A stretch of 64,000 bases of DNA from Bacteroides salyersiae WAL 10018 = DSM 18765 = JCM 12988 (lineage in GTDB: Bacteria > Bacteroidota > Bacteroidia > Bacteroidales > Bacteroidaceae). The position numbers and the translations under genes are program-made. Shown here piece by piece: positions 53,673 to 63,738 of the stretch. The notes under the pieces are model-generated. The model saw only the letters and a program-made list of their open reading frames with translations. It made no database searches and was not told the origin of the DNA. Location: contig NZ_KB905466.1 of the NCBI RefSeq assembly GCF_000381365.1, forward strand, positions 184,744 through 248,743. Direction: 5' to 3'. Positions within the stretch are counted from its first letter, which is position 1. The number at the start of each line of letters is the position of its first letter.

Positions 53673-56600
53673 GTTAAGTGAGCTTAGTGCAAAAATAGCA
53701 TTACTCACTTTGGCTATATCCGGGGCCTTCATGACCGGATGTTATAAGGATGACGGCTTGGATGCAAATTCTCCCGGAGGAAACAGTAATCCCCTAACCC
53801 CTGTTTATGTAATATCAGGAGTTGTAACAGATGCTGAAACTGGAGAGAATATTCAAGGAAATGTAACCTATACTGATGGAACGTCTCAAACTCTGTCTTT
53901 TGATGGTTCTTATAGCATAAAGATCGCCGAGTTCAATGAAGAAACTAAAACCGTTAGCCTGTCCTTCAAAGCAAATGATGAAACATACAACGGTGGAAAA
54001 GCCATTGTACGGACTGTTGTGTTGAACAAAATAGAAAACGGAAATGCAGTTTATCCTGTGGATGTAATAATGAAGAAAAATGTTTCTATGTATCCGAGAC
54101 CATACAATTTGACGTTTATTTATAAAAATGCTGTTACTGGAGAAGAAATAGCATCGGATATAAGTGACCAAATGGGAATGACTATAAAATCGGCTGATGG
54201 AACTGCCGTAACGAATTATAACGGATTAGCATCCGGCAATTACACCATCAGAACTCAAGCTATTGAAAAAGCATTTAAATCAAGTGTCACATTGCTTTCT
54301 CTACCTTATGTAGAATCAGAAACAAAAGACGACTACATAAACAAAATCGTAGAACTTCTTATTACTCCGGCAGATCCTGATAAAGAAGATACTTATACAA
54401 CATTAGCTGGCGTTGTTGTTGACAAAGATGGTAATTCCCTGTTGGCTGACAAAATTGAATTACTGAAAGATGGTACAGTGGTAAACGAAAAAACGATTAC
54501 AAATAGTGCTAACTTTGTATTTACTGTAAATGACAAAGAAAAGGGTGAATATAAAATTCAGGTTACTGTAGGAAATTTGACTCCTGTTATATCCGGTATT
54601 TACAGTATTCCTGCTTGTGGTAATCAAAATATTACAATCATAGCCCAAAAGCCAATAGCACCTACATACCCAAGAAATTACATGTTGACGTATGTTTATA
54701 AGAATGCACTTACAGGTGAATCTATAAACAAAGAAACTGAGGGAATCACCAGTAATCCGGCAGAAGGCAAATTTACCCCTGGTGAATATGCCATTACAAC
54801 CACGACAACAACAGATAAATTCAAATCAAATGTTACCCATATTACCCTTGAGGAAGTAGCAGAATCAGCCACGGAGAATGATTTCATCAAGAAAACGATT
54901 GTAATCTCACTGACTCCGGTAGATTCAAAAGAAACATTCACAACTTTGTCAGGTACCATAATCAATGACAATGGCAACGCTGTAATGGCCGATAAGATTG
55001 AACTTTTCAAAGAAGGGACAACAACAGCCGTTAAAACGATTACCAAATCTGCAAGTTTCACATTCACTATAAATAATGAAGACGAAGGAAAATATAAAAT
55101 AAAAGCCACCAAAGGTACAAAAGACATTATCACAGAAGGATACACTGTTCCTAATTGCGGAAACCAAATAATAACAATTGTATTCGAAAGTGATAAACCG
55201 GCAGAGCTTAAAGATGTTGTTTATAATTTAACATTCAAGGCTTTTGACATTGATACAAAAGTAGAGATAAGCGGTGTCACATTTAATTTTAATGGAAATC
55301 CAGGGTCTACTGCATCATCAATTGCTCACGGAACTTACACTTTGACTGCCACAGCAGACAAATACTATACAGGACAAGTGACTATTGAACTGCCAGCCAT
55401 GAAAAACGAAAGTGGCATAGCAGCACAAACAATTATAGTATATTTGCAAAAAGAGCCCACTAAAGAAGATGAACCTACAAAAGTCATATTAATGGGTGAA
55501 GTAGTTGATGCACTTGGCAACATGGTTATGGCCCAATCTATCAAACTTAATGATCCAAGTACTGCCGTATACAACACAAATCATTTCTCATTTGAAATAG
55601 AAATACCGGCAAATAAAGCTAAAGCCAGCAATCTGAAACAATGGCTAATAACTGCAAAGGTATCCAAGATTAACTCAAAAGGAGAACCTTTGGCTCCTAT
55701 AGAAATGCCTGTAACATTTGTATACGATCCTGCTAAAGGTACTACAGCAATCAATAAGAACATTTCTATCCCATTCACAGCAAATAAGGATGGTATCATT
55801 GTTATAAATGAAACAACCGAACCAGGCGATGGTGAACAAGGTCAAGTTACTCCGGATGTAGATCCCGAAACCGGTAAGGTTGAAGCCGAAAAAACGACTG
55901 TAATGAACGGCAATGGAACTCCAGAAGACAAAACTGTCATTGTGATTGAAAAAGGAACAACAATCCAGACATCTGAAGGAACTCCGTTAATATCACCGAT
56001 TATATTGACCAGAGATGTAAAAGAAGAAAAGGCCCCTACGGGAAATCTGGATGCAGAAGGTACTCAGCCCAAAGTTTTACGTAGTTTCTACGGTAATCCG
56101 GATGGTGCTATGTTCGTAGGAAACCCGCTTAAAGTCACATTTGCTGACCCATATGAAGGAGAATTAGGTTCATTGCAGCTTGAATACAAAGACAAAGTTA
56201 CAGGTCTTTGGGGAGTTAGTGGAAACAATGATAATGACGAAGTTGTTACCGACAAAAAGGAATATACAATGTTAGTATCGCACTTCTCACAATTCCGTGC
56301 AGCTGTTGTAGGGACACTTGATGATGGTACTTCTGGTGAAAATGAATATGGAAACTCATATACTAAGGAAGTTAACCAGCAGAACAACACAGATCAAACG
56401 CAAAATTTGAAAATCACATTCAAAGACGCACCTACAGGGGCTATCTATCAATCTTTGGAAGAATCTATAGCTAAAGTATTTAAAAATGAAAATGCTCAAA
56501 GCATAGTAAAATCAACCATTGAAAATATATTTACTTCCAGAGGAGAGCCTATAAACAGTGAGTTTAAAAAAGAAGACAAAGAGTTAACATTTACCGTTGA

Positions 56601-56811
56601 TCCTTTTACTTATGTAGAATCAATTCAAGTAAAAACTGTATATACCATTACTACTTATAAATTTATATTGAATGGTAAGACAGTTGAAGTAATCGTTAAA
56701 TCAGTATCGGGCCATGAGGTTACAGCAAAAACATTACCTATCGGTCATGGCCATGGTCATGGACACGGTGATGACTTAAATGCCGGTGGTGGTATTATTG
56801 TTAGCGAATAA
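53656..56811 (+). CDS. Large surface lipoprotein, variant B, with internal duplication and His-rich tail
   Basis: The 1051-residue protein has the lipobox ISGAFMTGC (Cys29) and an N-terminal regulatory-like beta domain (PVYVISGVVTDAETGENIQ). A ~185-residue module is present twice in tandem (from about 145 and about 335; YPRPYNLTFIYKNAVTGEEI versus YPRNYMLTYVYKNALTGESI, both ending in a CGNQ-ITI motif). The C-terminal region (LVSHFSQFRAAVVG) is shared with variant A and ends IGHGHGHGHGDDLNAGGGII. Compared with the 816-residue variant A, the middle differs almost completely, while both ends match. This is the pattern of an antigenically variable surface protein. It is 10 bp after the truncated gene. 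Confidence 0.75.
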   Translation: MKKKSLLSELSAKIALLTLAISGAFMTGCYKDDGLDANSPGGNSNPLTPVYVISGVVTDAETGENIQGNVTYTDGTSQTLSFDGSYSIKIAEFNEETKTVSLSFKANDETYNGGKAIVRTVVLNKIENGNAVYPVDVIMKKNVSMYPRPYNLTFIYKNAVTGEEIASDISDQMGMTIKSADGTAVTNYNGLASGNYTIRTQAIEKAFKSSVTLLSLPYVESETKDDYINKIVELLITPADPDKEDTYTTLAGVVVDKDGNSLLADKIELLKDGTVVNEKTITNSANFVFTVNDKEKGEYKIQVTVGNLTPVISGIYSIPACGNQNITIIAQKPIAPTYPRNYMLTYVYKNALTGESINKETEGITSNPAEGKFTPGEYAITTTTTTDKFKSNVTHITLEEVAESATENDFIKKTIVISLTPVDSKETFTTLSGTIINDNGNAVMADKIELFKEGTTTAVKTITKSASFTFTINNEDEGKYKIKATKGTKDIITEGYTVPNCGNQIITIVFESDKPAELKDVVYNLTFKAFDIDTKVEISGVTFNFNGNPGSTASSIAHGTYTLTATADKYYTGQVTIELPAMKNESGIAAQTIIVYLQKEPTKEDEPTKVILMGEVVDALGNMVMAQSIKLNDPSTAVYNTNHFSFEIEIPANKAKASNLKQWLITAKVSKINSKGEPLAPIEMPVTFVYDPAKGTTAINKNISIPFTANKDGIIVINETTEPGDGEQGQVTPDVDPETGKVEAEKTTVMNGNGTPEDKTVIVIEKGTTIQTSEGTPLISPIILTRDVKEEKAPTGNLDAEGTQPKVLRSFYGNPDGAMFVGNPLKVTFADPYEGELGSLQLEYKDKVTGLWGVSGNNDNDEVVTDKKEYTMLVSHFSQFRAAVVGTLDDGTSGENEYGNSYTKEVNQQNNTDQTQNLKITFKDAPTGAIYQSLEESIAKVFKNENAQSIVKSTIENIFTSRGEPINSEFKKEDKELTFTVDPFTYVESIQVKTVYTITTYKFILNGKTVEVIVKSVSGHEVTAKTLPIGHGHGHGHGDDLNAGGGIIVSE

Positions 56812-56860
56812 ATATTGAATCATTGAACCGAAAGTATAGATTAAAGTAAAAGGAAATAAG

Positions 56861-57604
56861 ATGCAAAAACGAATTATAGTTAGCTGTCTGTTTTTATGCT
56901 GTACATTTATGCTTTCGGCTCAATTGACTTATGGTACTACGGGATTGCTGCATACTCCTTCAGCAGAAATGCAGAAAGATAAGACGGTGATGCTGGGTGC
57001 TAACTTTTTGAATAAGGAGATAACTCCTCCTACATGGTATTACCATACGTACAATTATTACCTGAATGTAACCATTATGCCATGGCTGGAAGTAGCATAC
57101 ACCTGTACGCTTTTTAAGGCCGAAGCGTTAGGCTTAAAGCCCTATGGTTACACAGGCTTTACGAATCAAGACCGGTATTTTTCGGTTCGTTTGCGAGCAT
57201 TGAAAGAGGGACAGTTTTGGAAATACATGCCGGCGGTTGTGCTGGGAACATCCGACCCATTCACATCCTCGGGAGATGTAATCGCTTCAGAACGGGGAAA
57301 CGGATATTACAGTCGTTTCTATATTGCTGCTTCCAAGCATGTGGATATAAAAAAAGAGACGATAGGCATACACCTCTCCTATTTATATAATCGAAGAAAA
57401 GATTATAGATTGAATGGTGTTGCTGCCGGGATTAGTTATAATCCGTCTTTTCATCCACAATTACGATTGATAGCCGAATATGATTCGAAAGATTTTGCGT
57501 TAGGTGCCACTTATTTGCTGTTCAACCATTTGCATGCGCAGGTGGAATTACAGAAAATGAAATATTTCACCGGTGGATTAATGTTCAGGTTTTGCTTGAA
57601 ATAA
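56861..57604 (+). CDS. YjbH N-terminal-half-like outer membrane protein (right copy)
   Basis: The 247-residue protein is almost identical to the left copy at 46172-46915, with differences mainly in the signal peptide and a few surface positions. At DNA level there are many synonymous changes as well as identical runs of about 50 bp (around 57029-57080). It keeps the YGTTGLLHTPSAEM and PWLEVAYTCTL motifs of the YjbH N-terminal domain. Conservation of both copies argues that each cassette is, at least sometimes, expressed. Confidence 0.75.
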   Translation: MQKRIIVSCLFLCCTFMLSAQLTYGTTGLLHTPSAEMQKDKTVMLGANFLNKEITPPTWYYHTYNYYLNVTIMPWLEVAYTCTLFKAEALGLKPYGYTGFTNQDRYFSVRLRALKEGQFWKYMPAVVLGTSDPFTSSGDVIASERGNGYYSRFYIAASKHVDIKKETIGIHLSYLYNRRKDYRLNGVAAGISYNPSFHPQLRLIAEYDSKDFALGATYLLFNHLHAQVELQKMKYFTGGLMFRFCLK

Positions 57605-57669
57605 AAAGATGCTGGGAGAATAAAATAGCGAATATGAATAAAAAGAGTTGAATATAAAAAAGAAAAACA

Positions 57670-58875
57670 ATGAAAAATAAATTAGTATTATTATCTTTAT
57701 TATTGGCTGGAACTACAACTGTTGTTTCTGCACAAACTAAAGAGAAATCCTACAGTGAAAGTTGGAAGGATAATATCTTTATCAGTGTGGGTGCAGGAGT
57801 ACAAGGAACTACCAATCCGGATAGTAAATTCGGCAAAAATTTGACACCACTGATTAATGTATCAGTGGGTAAGTTCGTTACTCCAGTCTGGGGATTCCGT
57901 GGCCAAGTATATGGATGGAACTCCAAAATGACTACCAACTATCCATTTGAGAGCGTTAATGCTCCCGAAGTAAAAAGAGAAGAAAATTACTTCGGCATTA
58001 ATTTGGATGGTATGATGAATCTGACAAACTTGTTCTGTGGTTATAAACCGGGACGCGTGTTTGAACTGAATTTCTTCATCGGTCCTTCTATGAATGTAGT
58101 GAAAAATTTCAAAGGATGGGATGCATTCTACAATTCAGAAAAGGTAGTGGAAAACGGACAGACATACGTCAAGGGTGTTCTTGTTCCTGAAAAAAGTACT
58201 CCAAAAGATCATGAGGTCCGTTGCCTGGTCGGTGCAAGTCTTGGCTTGGGGGCAAAATTCAATATCAATCCGAAATGGGCCATCGATATAGAAGCTCGCG
58301 GACAGGTTACCCCTTCCATTCTGGGTGCATACAGCAGTGGTAAAACAGACGGATATATTCACTTGACAGCCGGTGCAACTTATACGTTTGGTGGCAAAAA
58401 ATTTGTATCTTGTAATTCTAAAATTGACCAAAGCGCTATTAACGACGAATTAAACAAATATCGTAATGAATTAGCTCAGGCACAAACTGATTTAGCTGAT
58501 ACAAAGAATGCTATGGTCAATGCTCGTCCTGTAACTCAAGAGGTAGTAAAAGAGGTGCAAGTTGCTGGTCCACGTGCTATTTTCTTCAAAATAGGTAGTA
58601 CTAAGATTGACGACTATGGCATGGTTAATATTCAATTAGCAGCCAAGATACTGAAAGCTAATCCCGATAAGAAGTACAAAATCGCAGGTTATTGCGATCA
58701 GGCTACAGGCAGTGTTAAATGGAACCAGGAATTGTCTGAAAAACGTGCCCAAGCTGTTTACGACGCCTTTATTAAAGAAGGTGTAGACAAAAAACAACTT
58801 GAACTGATCGGAAATGGCGGAACTCCCAATATGTTTGATAAAGACTCACTGAACCGTGTAGTTATTATGGAATGA
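57670..58875 (+). CDS. OmpA-family outer membrane protein (right copy)
   Basis: The 401-residue protein has the same length and domain order as the left copy: signal peptide, barrel-like domain, coiled linker (NDELNKYRNELAQAQTDLADT) and C-terminal OmpA domain (KYKIAGYCDQATGSVKWN, LSEKRAQAVYDAFIKEG). Differences cluster in the barrel domain (for example around YNSEKVVENGQTYVKG), which may hold surface loops. It closes the right cassette and is followed by a strong terminator. Confidence 0.88.
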   Translation: MKNKLVLLSLLLAGTTTVVSAQTKEKSYSESWKDNIFISVGAGVQGTTNPDSKFGKNLTPLINVSVGKFVTPVWGFRGQVYGWNSKMTTNYPFESVNAPEVKREENYFGINLDGMMNLTNLFCGYKPGRVFELNFFIGPSMNVVKNFKGWDAFYNSEKVVENGQTYVKGVLVPEKSTPKDHEVRCLVGASLGLGAKFNINPKWAIDIEARGQVTPSILGAYSSGKTDGYIHLTAGATYTFGGKKFVSCNSKIDQSAINDELNKYRNELAQAQTDLADTKNAMVNARPVTQEVVKEVQVAGPRAIFFKIGSTKIDDYGMVNIQLAAKILKANPDKKYKIAGYCDQATGSVKWNQELSEKRAQAVYDAFIKEGVDKKQLELIGNGGTPNMFDKDSLNRVVIME

Positions 58876-58896
58876 CAGCAAAAATAAAAAATAGAG

Positions 58897-58934
58897 ATAA
58901 GGTGTTCGTTCCAATCGGACACCTTATTTTTTTA
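58897..58934 (+). terminator. Terminator of the right surface cassette
   Basis: ATAAGGTGTTCG and CGGACACCTTAT form a 12-bp stem (one G-T pair) with a 7-nt loop, followed by seven T residues, 21 bp after the OmpA-family stop. Confidence 0.85.
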
Positions 58935-59000
58935 TACTTTTACTCATGACATAAGAATATCTTAAAAACAACAGAAACAGATATGTGACAAGATACAAAA

Positions 59001-59035
59001 AAGCGAGCTGCAATCTAACCGATTACAACTCGCTT
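59001..59035 (-). terminator. Terminator of the sulfation cluster
   Basis: On the minus strand AAGCGAGTTGTAATC pairs with GATTGCAGCTCGCTT and six T residues follow. It lies ~28 bp after the stop of the PCMD-domain gene. Confidence 0.8.
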
Positions 59036-59063
59036 CCTTTATTATATATACCTTTTATACTTA

Positions 59064-60029
59064 TCAGTAGATCAACTTCACGTTATCCACCCAGAATGTA
59101 TTACCGGGAGATCCGATATAAGCACCACCGTGGCTGGAAGTAAATTGGAGCACCATATGAGTCGGTTCATCTCCTTCTTCCCCCCAAGCAACTTCGTGAA
59201 CGGGAACGCTTTCACCTTTACTGTTAAGCGCATAACGTTCTTCAACTTGTAAACGCATCATATGTGCCTTATACGCCGGATTACCGGTTATATCACCATA
59301 AAGGATCTCATAAGTAGCATTATTGTGCCAATCGGTTGTCGTATAATACCGTACTACCATCGTACCAACACGTTTCGCAAAAATATTACCGTCTGCATCT
59401 TCCCACCTTTTCTGAAGCAATAAAATAGCAGCCGGAAAATCTTTTCCTGCAACATCTGTAATCTTACTAAATCCGGTTGCACGGATTCGATTCTCCCGAT
59501 CGGACATTTTCACTTTATAATCAAACTGAAGGGCAATCGGACGCTTTGTAAACGGTATTCCCATTTCCAGCATCTTGTTGGGATTCTTAGTCCCCTTAAT
59601 CGGTTCATGAACAGACCCAAGAAACATAGAGCCGGCTGCAAGCACCGTAATATCTACCAAGCCAAACACTTTCACGCTTTCCATACGGGTATCCAAGCGA
59701 GCACAATAACCATCGCCCCGTTCTTCCGGAAACACAGAAGTATTGGTCTTAACCACACCGGCAACTTTAGCCAATACATTGGAAGTAGCCCACGGAGAAC
59801 CACCTAAATTTTTATAGGCTTTCGCACCGGTAATCGTCTGAGTAGGACCCACGGCATATACATTTTTAGTATGGCCGCCAATTATACCGGATTCCTTAAT
59901 TTCTCTATTAACCCACTGATCCATATCCCCAAACGGGAGCATTTCGACTTTATGCTGCGCTATGGCAGCCGTTGAGCATAGTGCAGCAAAACCTGTTGCT
60001 AACAAATGGCGACATGCATTCCTCATCAT
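59064..60029 (-). CDS. PCMD-domain secreted protein of the sulfotransferase operon
   Basis: The 321-residue protein has a signal peptide (ending STAAIAQ) and one beta-sandwich-like domain resembling the putative carbohydrate metabolism domain (PCMD). Visible blocks are KRPIALQFDYKVKMS, AAILLLQKRWEDADGN, and a C-terminus with MVLQFTSSHGGAYIGSPGNT. It lies 15 bp after the sulfotransferase stop in the same operon. A role in binding or shuttling a sulfated product or its carrier is only a guess from position. Confidence 0.7.
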   Translation of the reverse strand: MMRNACRHLLATGFAALCSTAAIAQHKVEMLPFGDMDQWVNREIKESGIIGGHTKNVYAVGPTQTITGAKAYKNLGGSPWATSNVLAKVAGVVKTNTSVFPEERGDGYCARLDTRMESVKVFGLVDITVLAAGSMFLGSVHEPIKGTKNPNKMLEMGIPFTKRPIALQFDYKVKMSDRENRIRATGFSKITDVAGKDFPAAILLLQKRWEDADGNIFAKRVGTMVVRYYTTTDWHNNATYEILYGDITGNPAYKAHMMRLQVEERYALNSKGESVPVHEVAWGEEGDEPTHMVLQFTSSHGGAYIGSPGNTFWVDNVKLIY

Positions 60030-60044
60030 CGTTTCTCCTTTCTT

Positions 60045-61151
60045 TTAAAGACTATATCCCCACTGTTTCAAAGCAAAATCCCAATTGGCCTCTACCAACT
60101 GAACAGTACGGTCGTCATACTTATATTTATTCTTTTTATACCCTTTCTTACCGCCTACATATTTCTCTATGGCCTCACGTGCCTCTTCAAAACCGGGAAT
60201 AGAAAGTTTTTGGTATATATTTTCCGTCATTGCCATAGCATCCGCTTCAAAATCCTCAAACTTCACTTCCATCAGGTTTCCTTCCGGAATAAATTGTTTA
60301 TCGGCTTCATATTTATGATATAACTTGGCATAGATGGACAGAATATTCTTTTCAATCTCTTCATTACTGATATTTTCGAGCTTCAACGGCTGAATCGTAT
60401 TCGTAAAAAAGCTTCGTGTAGATTCAAAAACCGTATACGGATTACGCATCAGATAAATGAATTTTGCGTTTGGGAACATTTTCACGAGTTCTTTCACACG
60501 CCCGGTATGAGGCGGGTTTTTACTCAAAAATTGAGTTCCCTGTGTATTCCACAATGATATTTTTATCAACTTAGTGAAAGTTTCTTCAAAGACCTTTAAC
60601 TCCGCTTCGGAAATATCATCAAACAGCAAATATTTATCGGCATACTCCTGCTGATACTTAGGCAAGAACCAAAAATTATAATAAGTATACGGCATCATGT
60701 TTGCCAACGCAAATTCTTCTTCCTGCGGTAAATCTACAGCCAATTCCATATTATCAGTCGGACGTTTATCCGGCATCAGCCAACTCATATTCTTTTTAAA
60801 GAAAGGTTGCCCCCACATCATCAGATGAGGAAAAACAGTCTGATAAGTTGTATTATACCCGAAATGCTTGTCACAAGAAAAAACATTGTGCACGAATGTC
60901 GTACCGCTACGCCAGTGCCCTAAAATGAATACCGGATCGTGCTCCAATGGTTTATCTGCCAGAAGCTTATTATAGCGACTGTCTTGCAAAGGAGCCAATG
61001 TAGAGAGCAAACGGCATACAGCCTTTGTCAAACGATATTTTCCTTTATAAGCAGCGTCGATATCTCTACCGCCTGTAATGGCTTTAAAAGTTTTCCAGTC
61101 AGCCCCTACCAAAGTATTTATCGGAAGTTTATTGAATTCAAGTAATCCCAT
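60045..61151 (-). CDS. PAPS-dependent sulfotransferase
   Basis: The 368-residue cytoplasmic enzyme has the 5'-phosphosulfate-binding loop FILGHWRSGTTFVHN near residues 75-89 and the 3'-phosphate-binding segment IYLMRNPYTVFESTRSFF near 230-247. It follows cysC-cysD-cysN, which make the PAPS donor, in the same orientation. This order matches the B. thetaiotaomicron cluster whose sulfotransferase (BT_0416) sulfonates cholesterol and related steroids. Motif spacing and context support a steroid or lipid substrate here, but specificity is not provable from sequence. Confidence 0.88.
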   Translation of the reverse strand: MGLLEFNKLPINTLVGADWKTFKAITGGRDIDAAYKGKYRLTKAVCRLLSTLAPLQDSRYNKLLADKPLEHDPVFILGHWRSGTTFVHNVFSCDKHFGYNTTYQTVFPHLMMWGQPFFKKNMSWLMPDKRPTDNMELAVDLPQEEEFALANMMPYTYYNFWFLPKYQQEYADKYLLFDDISEAELKVFEETFTKLIKISLWNTQGTQFLSKNPPHTGRVKELVKMFPNAKFIYLMRNPYTVFESTRSFFTNTIQPLKLENISNEEIEKNILSIYAKLYHKYEADKQFIPEGNLMEVKFEDFEADAMAMTENIYQKLSIPGFEEAREAIEKYVGGKKGYKKNKYKYDDRTVQLVEANWDFALKQWGYSL

Positions 61152-61340
61152 CTTAATAATATAATTAATAATTTTTCAATATGCTAATGTGCCAATATGC
61201 CAATTGGCTGCGCTATTACAACGAATTCCCATACGGCAATCGCATACCATTATGCCAAATACCAATGTGTCAAGTGTGTCAATTGCCCGCTATTATACCG
61301 AATAGCCAATGCCCCATTGGCATATTGGCACATTGAATAA
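61152..61340. repeat. Inverted-repeat element between cysN and the sulfotransferase gene
   Basis: AATGTGCCAATATGCCAAT (61186-61204) is perfectly inverted at 61316-61334 (19-bp arms). The enclosed ~110 bp contains further CCAAT/ATTGG half-sites. No gene is seen. A CACATTGAATAATT run next to the right arm recurs at 33982-33995. Confidence 0.75.
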
Positions 61341-62771
61341 TTATTTAATAATTTTCACTGCAATACCCTGGCGTTCCAATTCTTTCACCGCCTTTTCTAT
61401 CGACTCATAATGTTCCGGCGCAATACCGAGTTTCGGAAGATCGAGCACAGGAATATCATCTGTCGTATTCATGTCTTTCACCTCGACCCGGTCGATAATC
61501 ATGCCGACAGCACTGGTATTATTAGTTATCGGATCGATAAGAATAAAGGAACCGCACGATTTATTTTTCTGATACGGATCAAAGAACAGCTCTTTGGCAG
61601 TAGTCAATACCACACGGGCGATTTCATTCAATGACAGAAACGGTACGGCGGAATGTTCCATCGTATTCACATCCACCTTGTATTTGATGCTGTCGATACG
61701 TGTACGACTCATATTGGTGGTCTGCTTGATAAAGAACGATTTGTTTACATCCATCGGTTCCTCATCCATCCATACCAACATAGCTTCAAAGTTACGGTCT
61801 ACAATAGGAAGATTATCCGTATGAACCAACATTTCCCCTCTCGACACATCGATCTCGTCTTCCAATGTCAAGGTAACGGATTGTGGCGGAAATGCATAAT
61901 CCAATTCACCATCATAAGTCACAATACTCTTGACACGTGAAGTTTTTCCGGAGGGAAGCGCCATCACCTGATCTCCTTTACGAACCACCCCCGAAGCCAC
62001 TTTCCCGCAGAATCCACGAAAATCAAGATTAGGACGAAGTACGTACTGTACAGGAAAACGGAAATCTGTTAAGTTATGATCATTGTCGATATGCACCGTC
62101 TCAAGAAAATCGAGCAGAGAAATACCTTTATACCAAGGAGTACGCTCTGATTTTTCTACTACATTATCGCCATCCAATGCGGAAAGAGGAATACAATTCA
62201 CATCGGGAATCCCAAGTGGGTCTACGAATTTCTTATATTCCGAAACAATCTCATTAAAACGTTCTTCGGAGAAATCCACTAAATCCATTTTATTCACGGC
62301 CAACACAACATGTTTGATACCCAGCAACGATACCAGGAATGTGTGACGGCGCGTCTGAGTAATTACCCCCGTACGAGCATCGACCAATATGATAGCTAAA
62401 TTGGCAGTCGAACCGCCGGTAATCATATTACGCGTATATTGTTCATGTCCCGGAGTATCGGCAATGATAAACTTACGGTTGTTGGTTGAGAAATATCGGT
62501 ATGCCACATCAATCGTAATGCCTTGTTCGCGCTCTGCTTTCAAGCCATCCAGCAATAAAGCATAATCAATATGCTCGCCGGCATTTCCCATGCGTTTGCT
62601 GTCACGTTCCAAAGCATCCAGCTGATCTTCGTACAACTTCTTGCTATCAAACAACAGACGGCCAATCAAAGTGGATTTTCCATCATCTACCGAACCTGCC
62701 GTCAGAAGACGGAGTAAATCTTTCTGTTCGTCTTTATCCAGAAATGCTTTTATATCTAAAGTAGTTCCCAT
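61341..62771 (-). CDS. cysN: Sulfate adenylyltransferase large subunit (GTPase)
   Basis: The 476-residue protein is an EF-Tu-like GTPase with P-loop [16 protein letters not shown] near residues 25-40, [12 protein letters not shown] (G3) and NKMD (G4), followed by beta-barrel domains. With CysD it makes APS from sulfate and ATP, driven by GTP hydrolysis. It has no fused APS kinase domain, consistent with a separate cysC. It follows cysD by 28 bp. Confidence 0.95.
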   Translation of the reverse strand: MGTTLDIKAFLDKDEQKDLLRLLTAGSVDDGKSTLIGRLLFDSKKLYEDQLDALERDSKRMGNAGEHIDYALLLDGLKAEREQGITIDVAYRYFSTNNRKFIIADTPGHEQYTRNMITGGSTANLAIILVDARTGVITQTRRHTFLVSLLGIKHVVLAVNKMDLVDFSEERFNEIVSEYKKFVDPLGIPDVNCIPLSALDGDNVVEKSERTPWYKGISLLDFLETVHIDNDHNLTDFRFPVQYVLRPNLDFRGFCGKVASGVVRKGDQVMALPSGKTSRVKSIVTYDGELDYAFPPQSVTLTLEDEIDVSRGEMLVHTDNLPIVDRNFEAMLVWMDEEPMDVNKSFFIKQTTNMSRTRIDSIKYKVDVNTMEHSAVPFLSLNEIARVVLTTAKELFFDPYQKNKSCGSFILIDPITNNTSAVGMIIDRVEVKDMNTTDDIPVLDLPKLGIAPEHYESIEKAVKELERQGIAVKIIK

Positions 62772-62799
62772 CTTTAATTTCTAATTTTCAATTTTTAAT

Positions 62800-63711
62800 T
62801 TAGAAGTAACCTTCACGTTTCTTCTGTTCCATACTCGCATCCTGGTCGAAGTCGATCACACGTGTCGTACGCTCACTCTTCGTAGTGGTCATCATCTCTT
62901 CTACAATCTTTTCGATCGTATCGGCTTCACTTTCTACTGCACCTGTCAACGGCCAGCAGCCCAATGTGCGAAAACGTACCATACGCATCTGAATCTGATC
63001 GCGATATTTTTCCGGCAGACGATCATCATCGGCCATTATCAAATTACCGTCTATCTCTACACACGGACGTTCTTTGGCATAATAAAGCGGTACGATAGGT
63101 ATATTTTCAAGACGGATGTATTGCCAGATATCCAATTCCGTCCAGTTACTCAATGGGAAAACACGGATACTCTCCCCTTTATGTACACGGGCATTGTAGA
63201 TATCCCACAATTCAGGACGTTGGTTTTTAGGATCCCATTGATGGAATTTATCCCGGAAAGAAAAAATACGCTCCTTTGCACGGGATTTTTCCTCATCGCG
63301 GCGGGCACCGCCAAAAGCCGCATCAAATTTATATTTATCGAGAGCATGTAGCAGAGCTTGGGTCTTCATCAGATCGGTATGTACCTTACTTCCATGAGTA
63401 AACGGACCTACCCCCGCATGAAAAGCCTCCATGTTACTTTCTACAATCAGATTCCATCCGTACTTTTTTGCATATTCATCACGGAACTGAATCATTTCCT
63501 TAAACTTCCATTTTGAATCGATATGCATCAAAGGAAACGGAACTTTACCCGGATAAAAAGCTTTTTCCGCCAAGCGAACCATTACAGAAGAATCTTTCCC
63601 TATACTATAAAGCATTACCGGATTCTCGAATTCCGCAGCCACCTCGCGGATAATATGAATAGACTCAGCTTCGAGCTCTTTCAGATGGCTTAATTTATAC
63701 TCTTCTTTCAT
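62800..63711 (-). CDS. cysD: Sulfate adenylyltransferase small subunit
   Basis: The 303-residue protein is an N-type ATP pyrophosphatase with the PP-motif [40 protein letters not shown] and a C-terminal [13 protein letters not shown] block, all diagnostic of CysD. It forms ATP sulfurylase with CysN. It begins 27 bp after the cysC stop, so cysC-cysD-cysN is one operon. Confidence 0.96.
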   Translation of the reverse strand: MKEEYKLSHLKELEAESIHIIREVAAEFENPVMLYSIGKDSSVMVRLAEKAFYPGKVPFPLMHIDSKWKFKEMIQFRDEYAKKYGWNLIVESNMEAFHAGVGPFTHGSKVHTDLMKTQALLHALDKYKFDAAFGGARRDEEKSRAKERIFSFRDKFHQWDPKNQRPELWDIYNARVHKGESIRVFPLSNWTELDIWQYIRLENIPIVPLYYAKERPCVEIDGNLIMADDDRLPEKYRDQIQMRMVRFRTLGCWPLTGAVESEADTIEKIVEEMMTTTKSERTTRVIDFDQDASMEQKKREGYF

Positions 63712-63738
63712 TATATTCTTGTTTTATAAAATCTCTCT

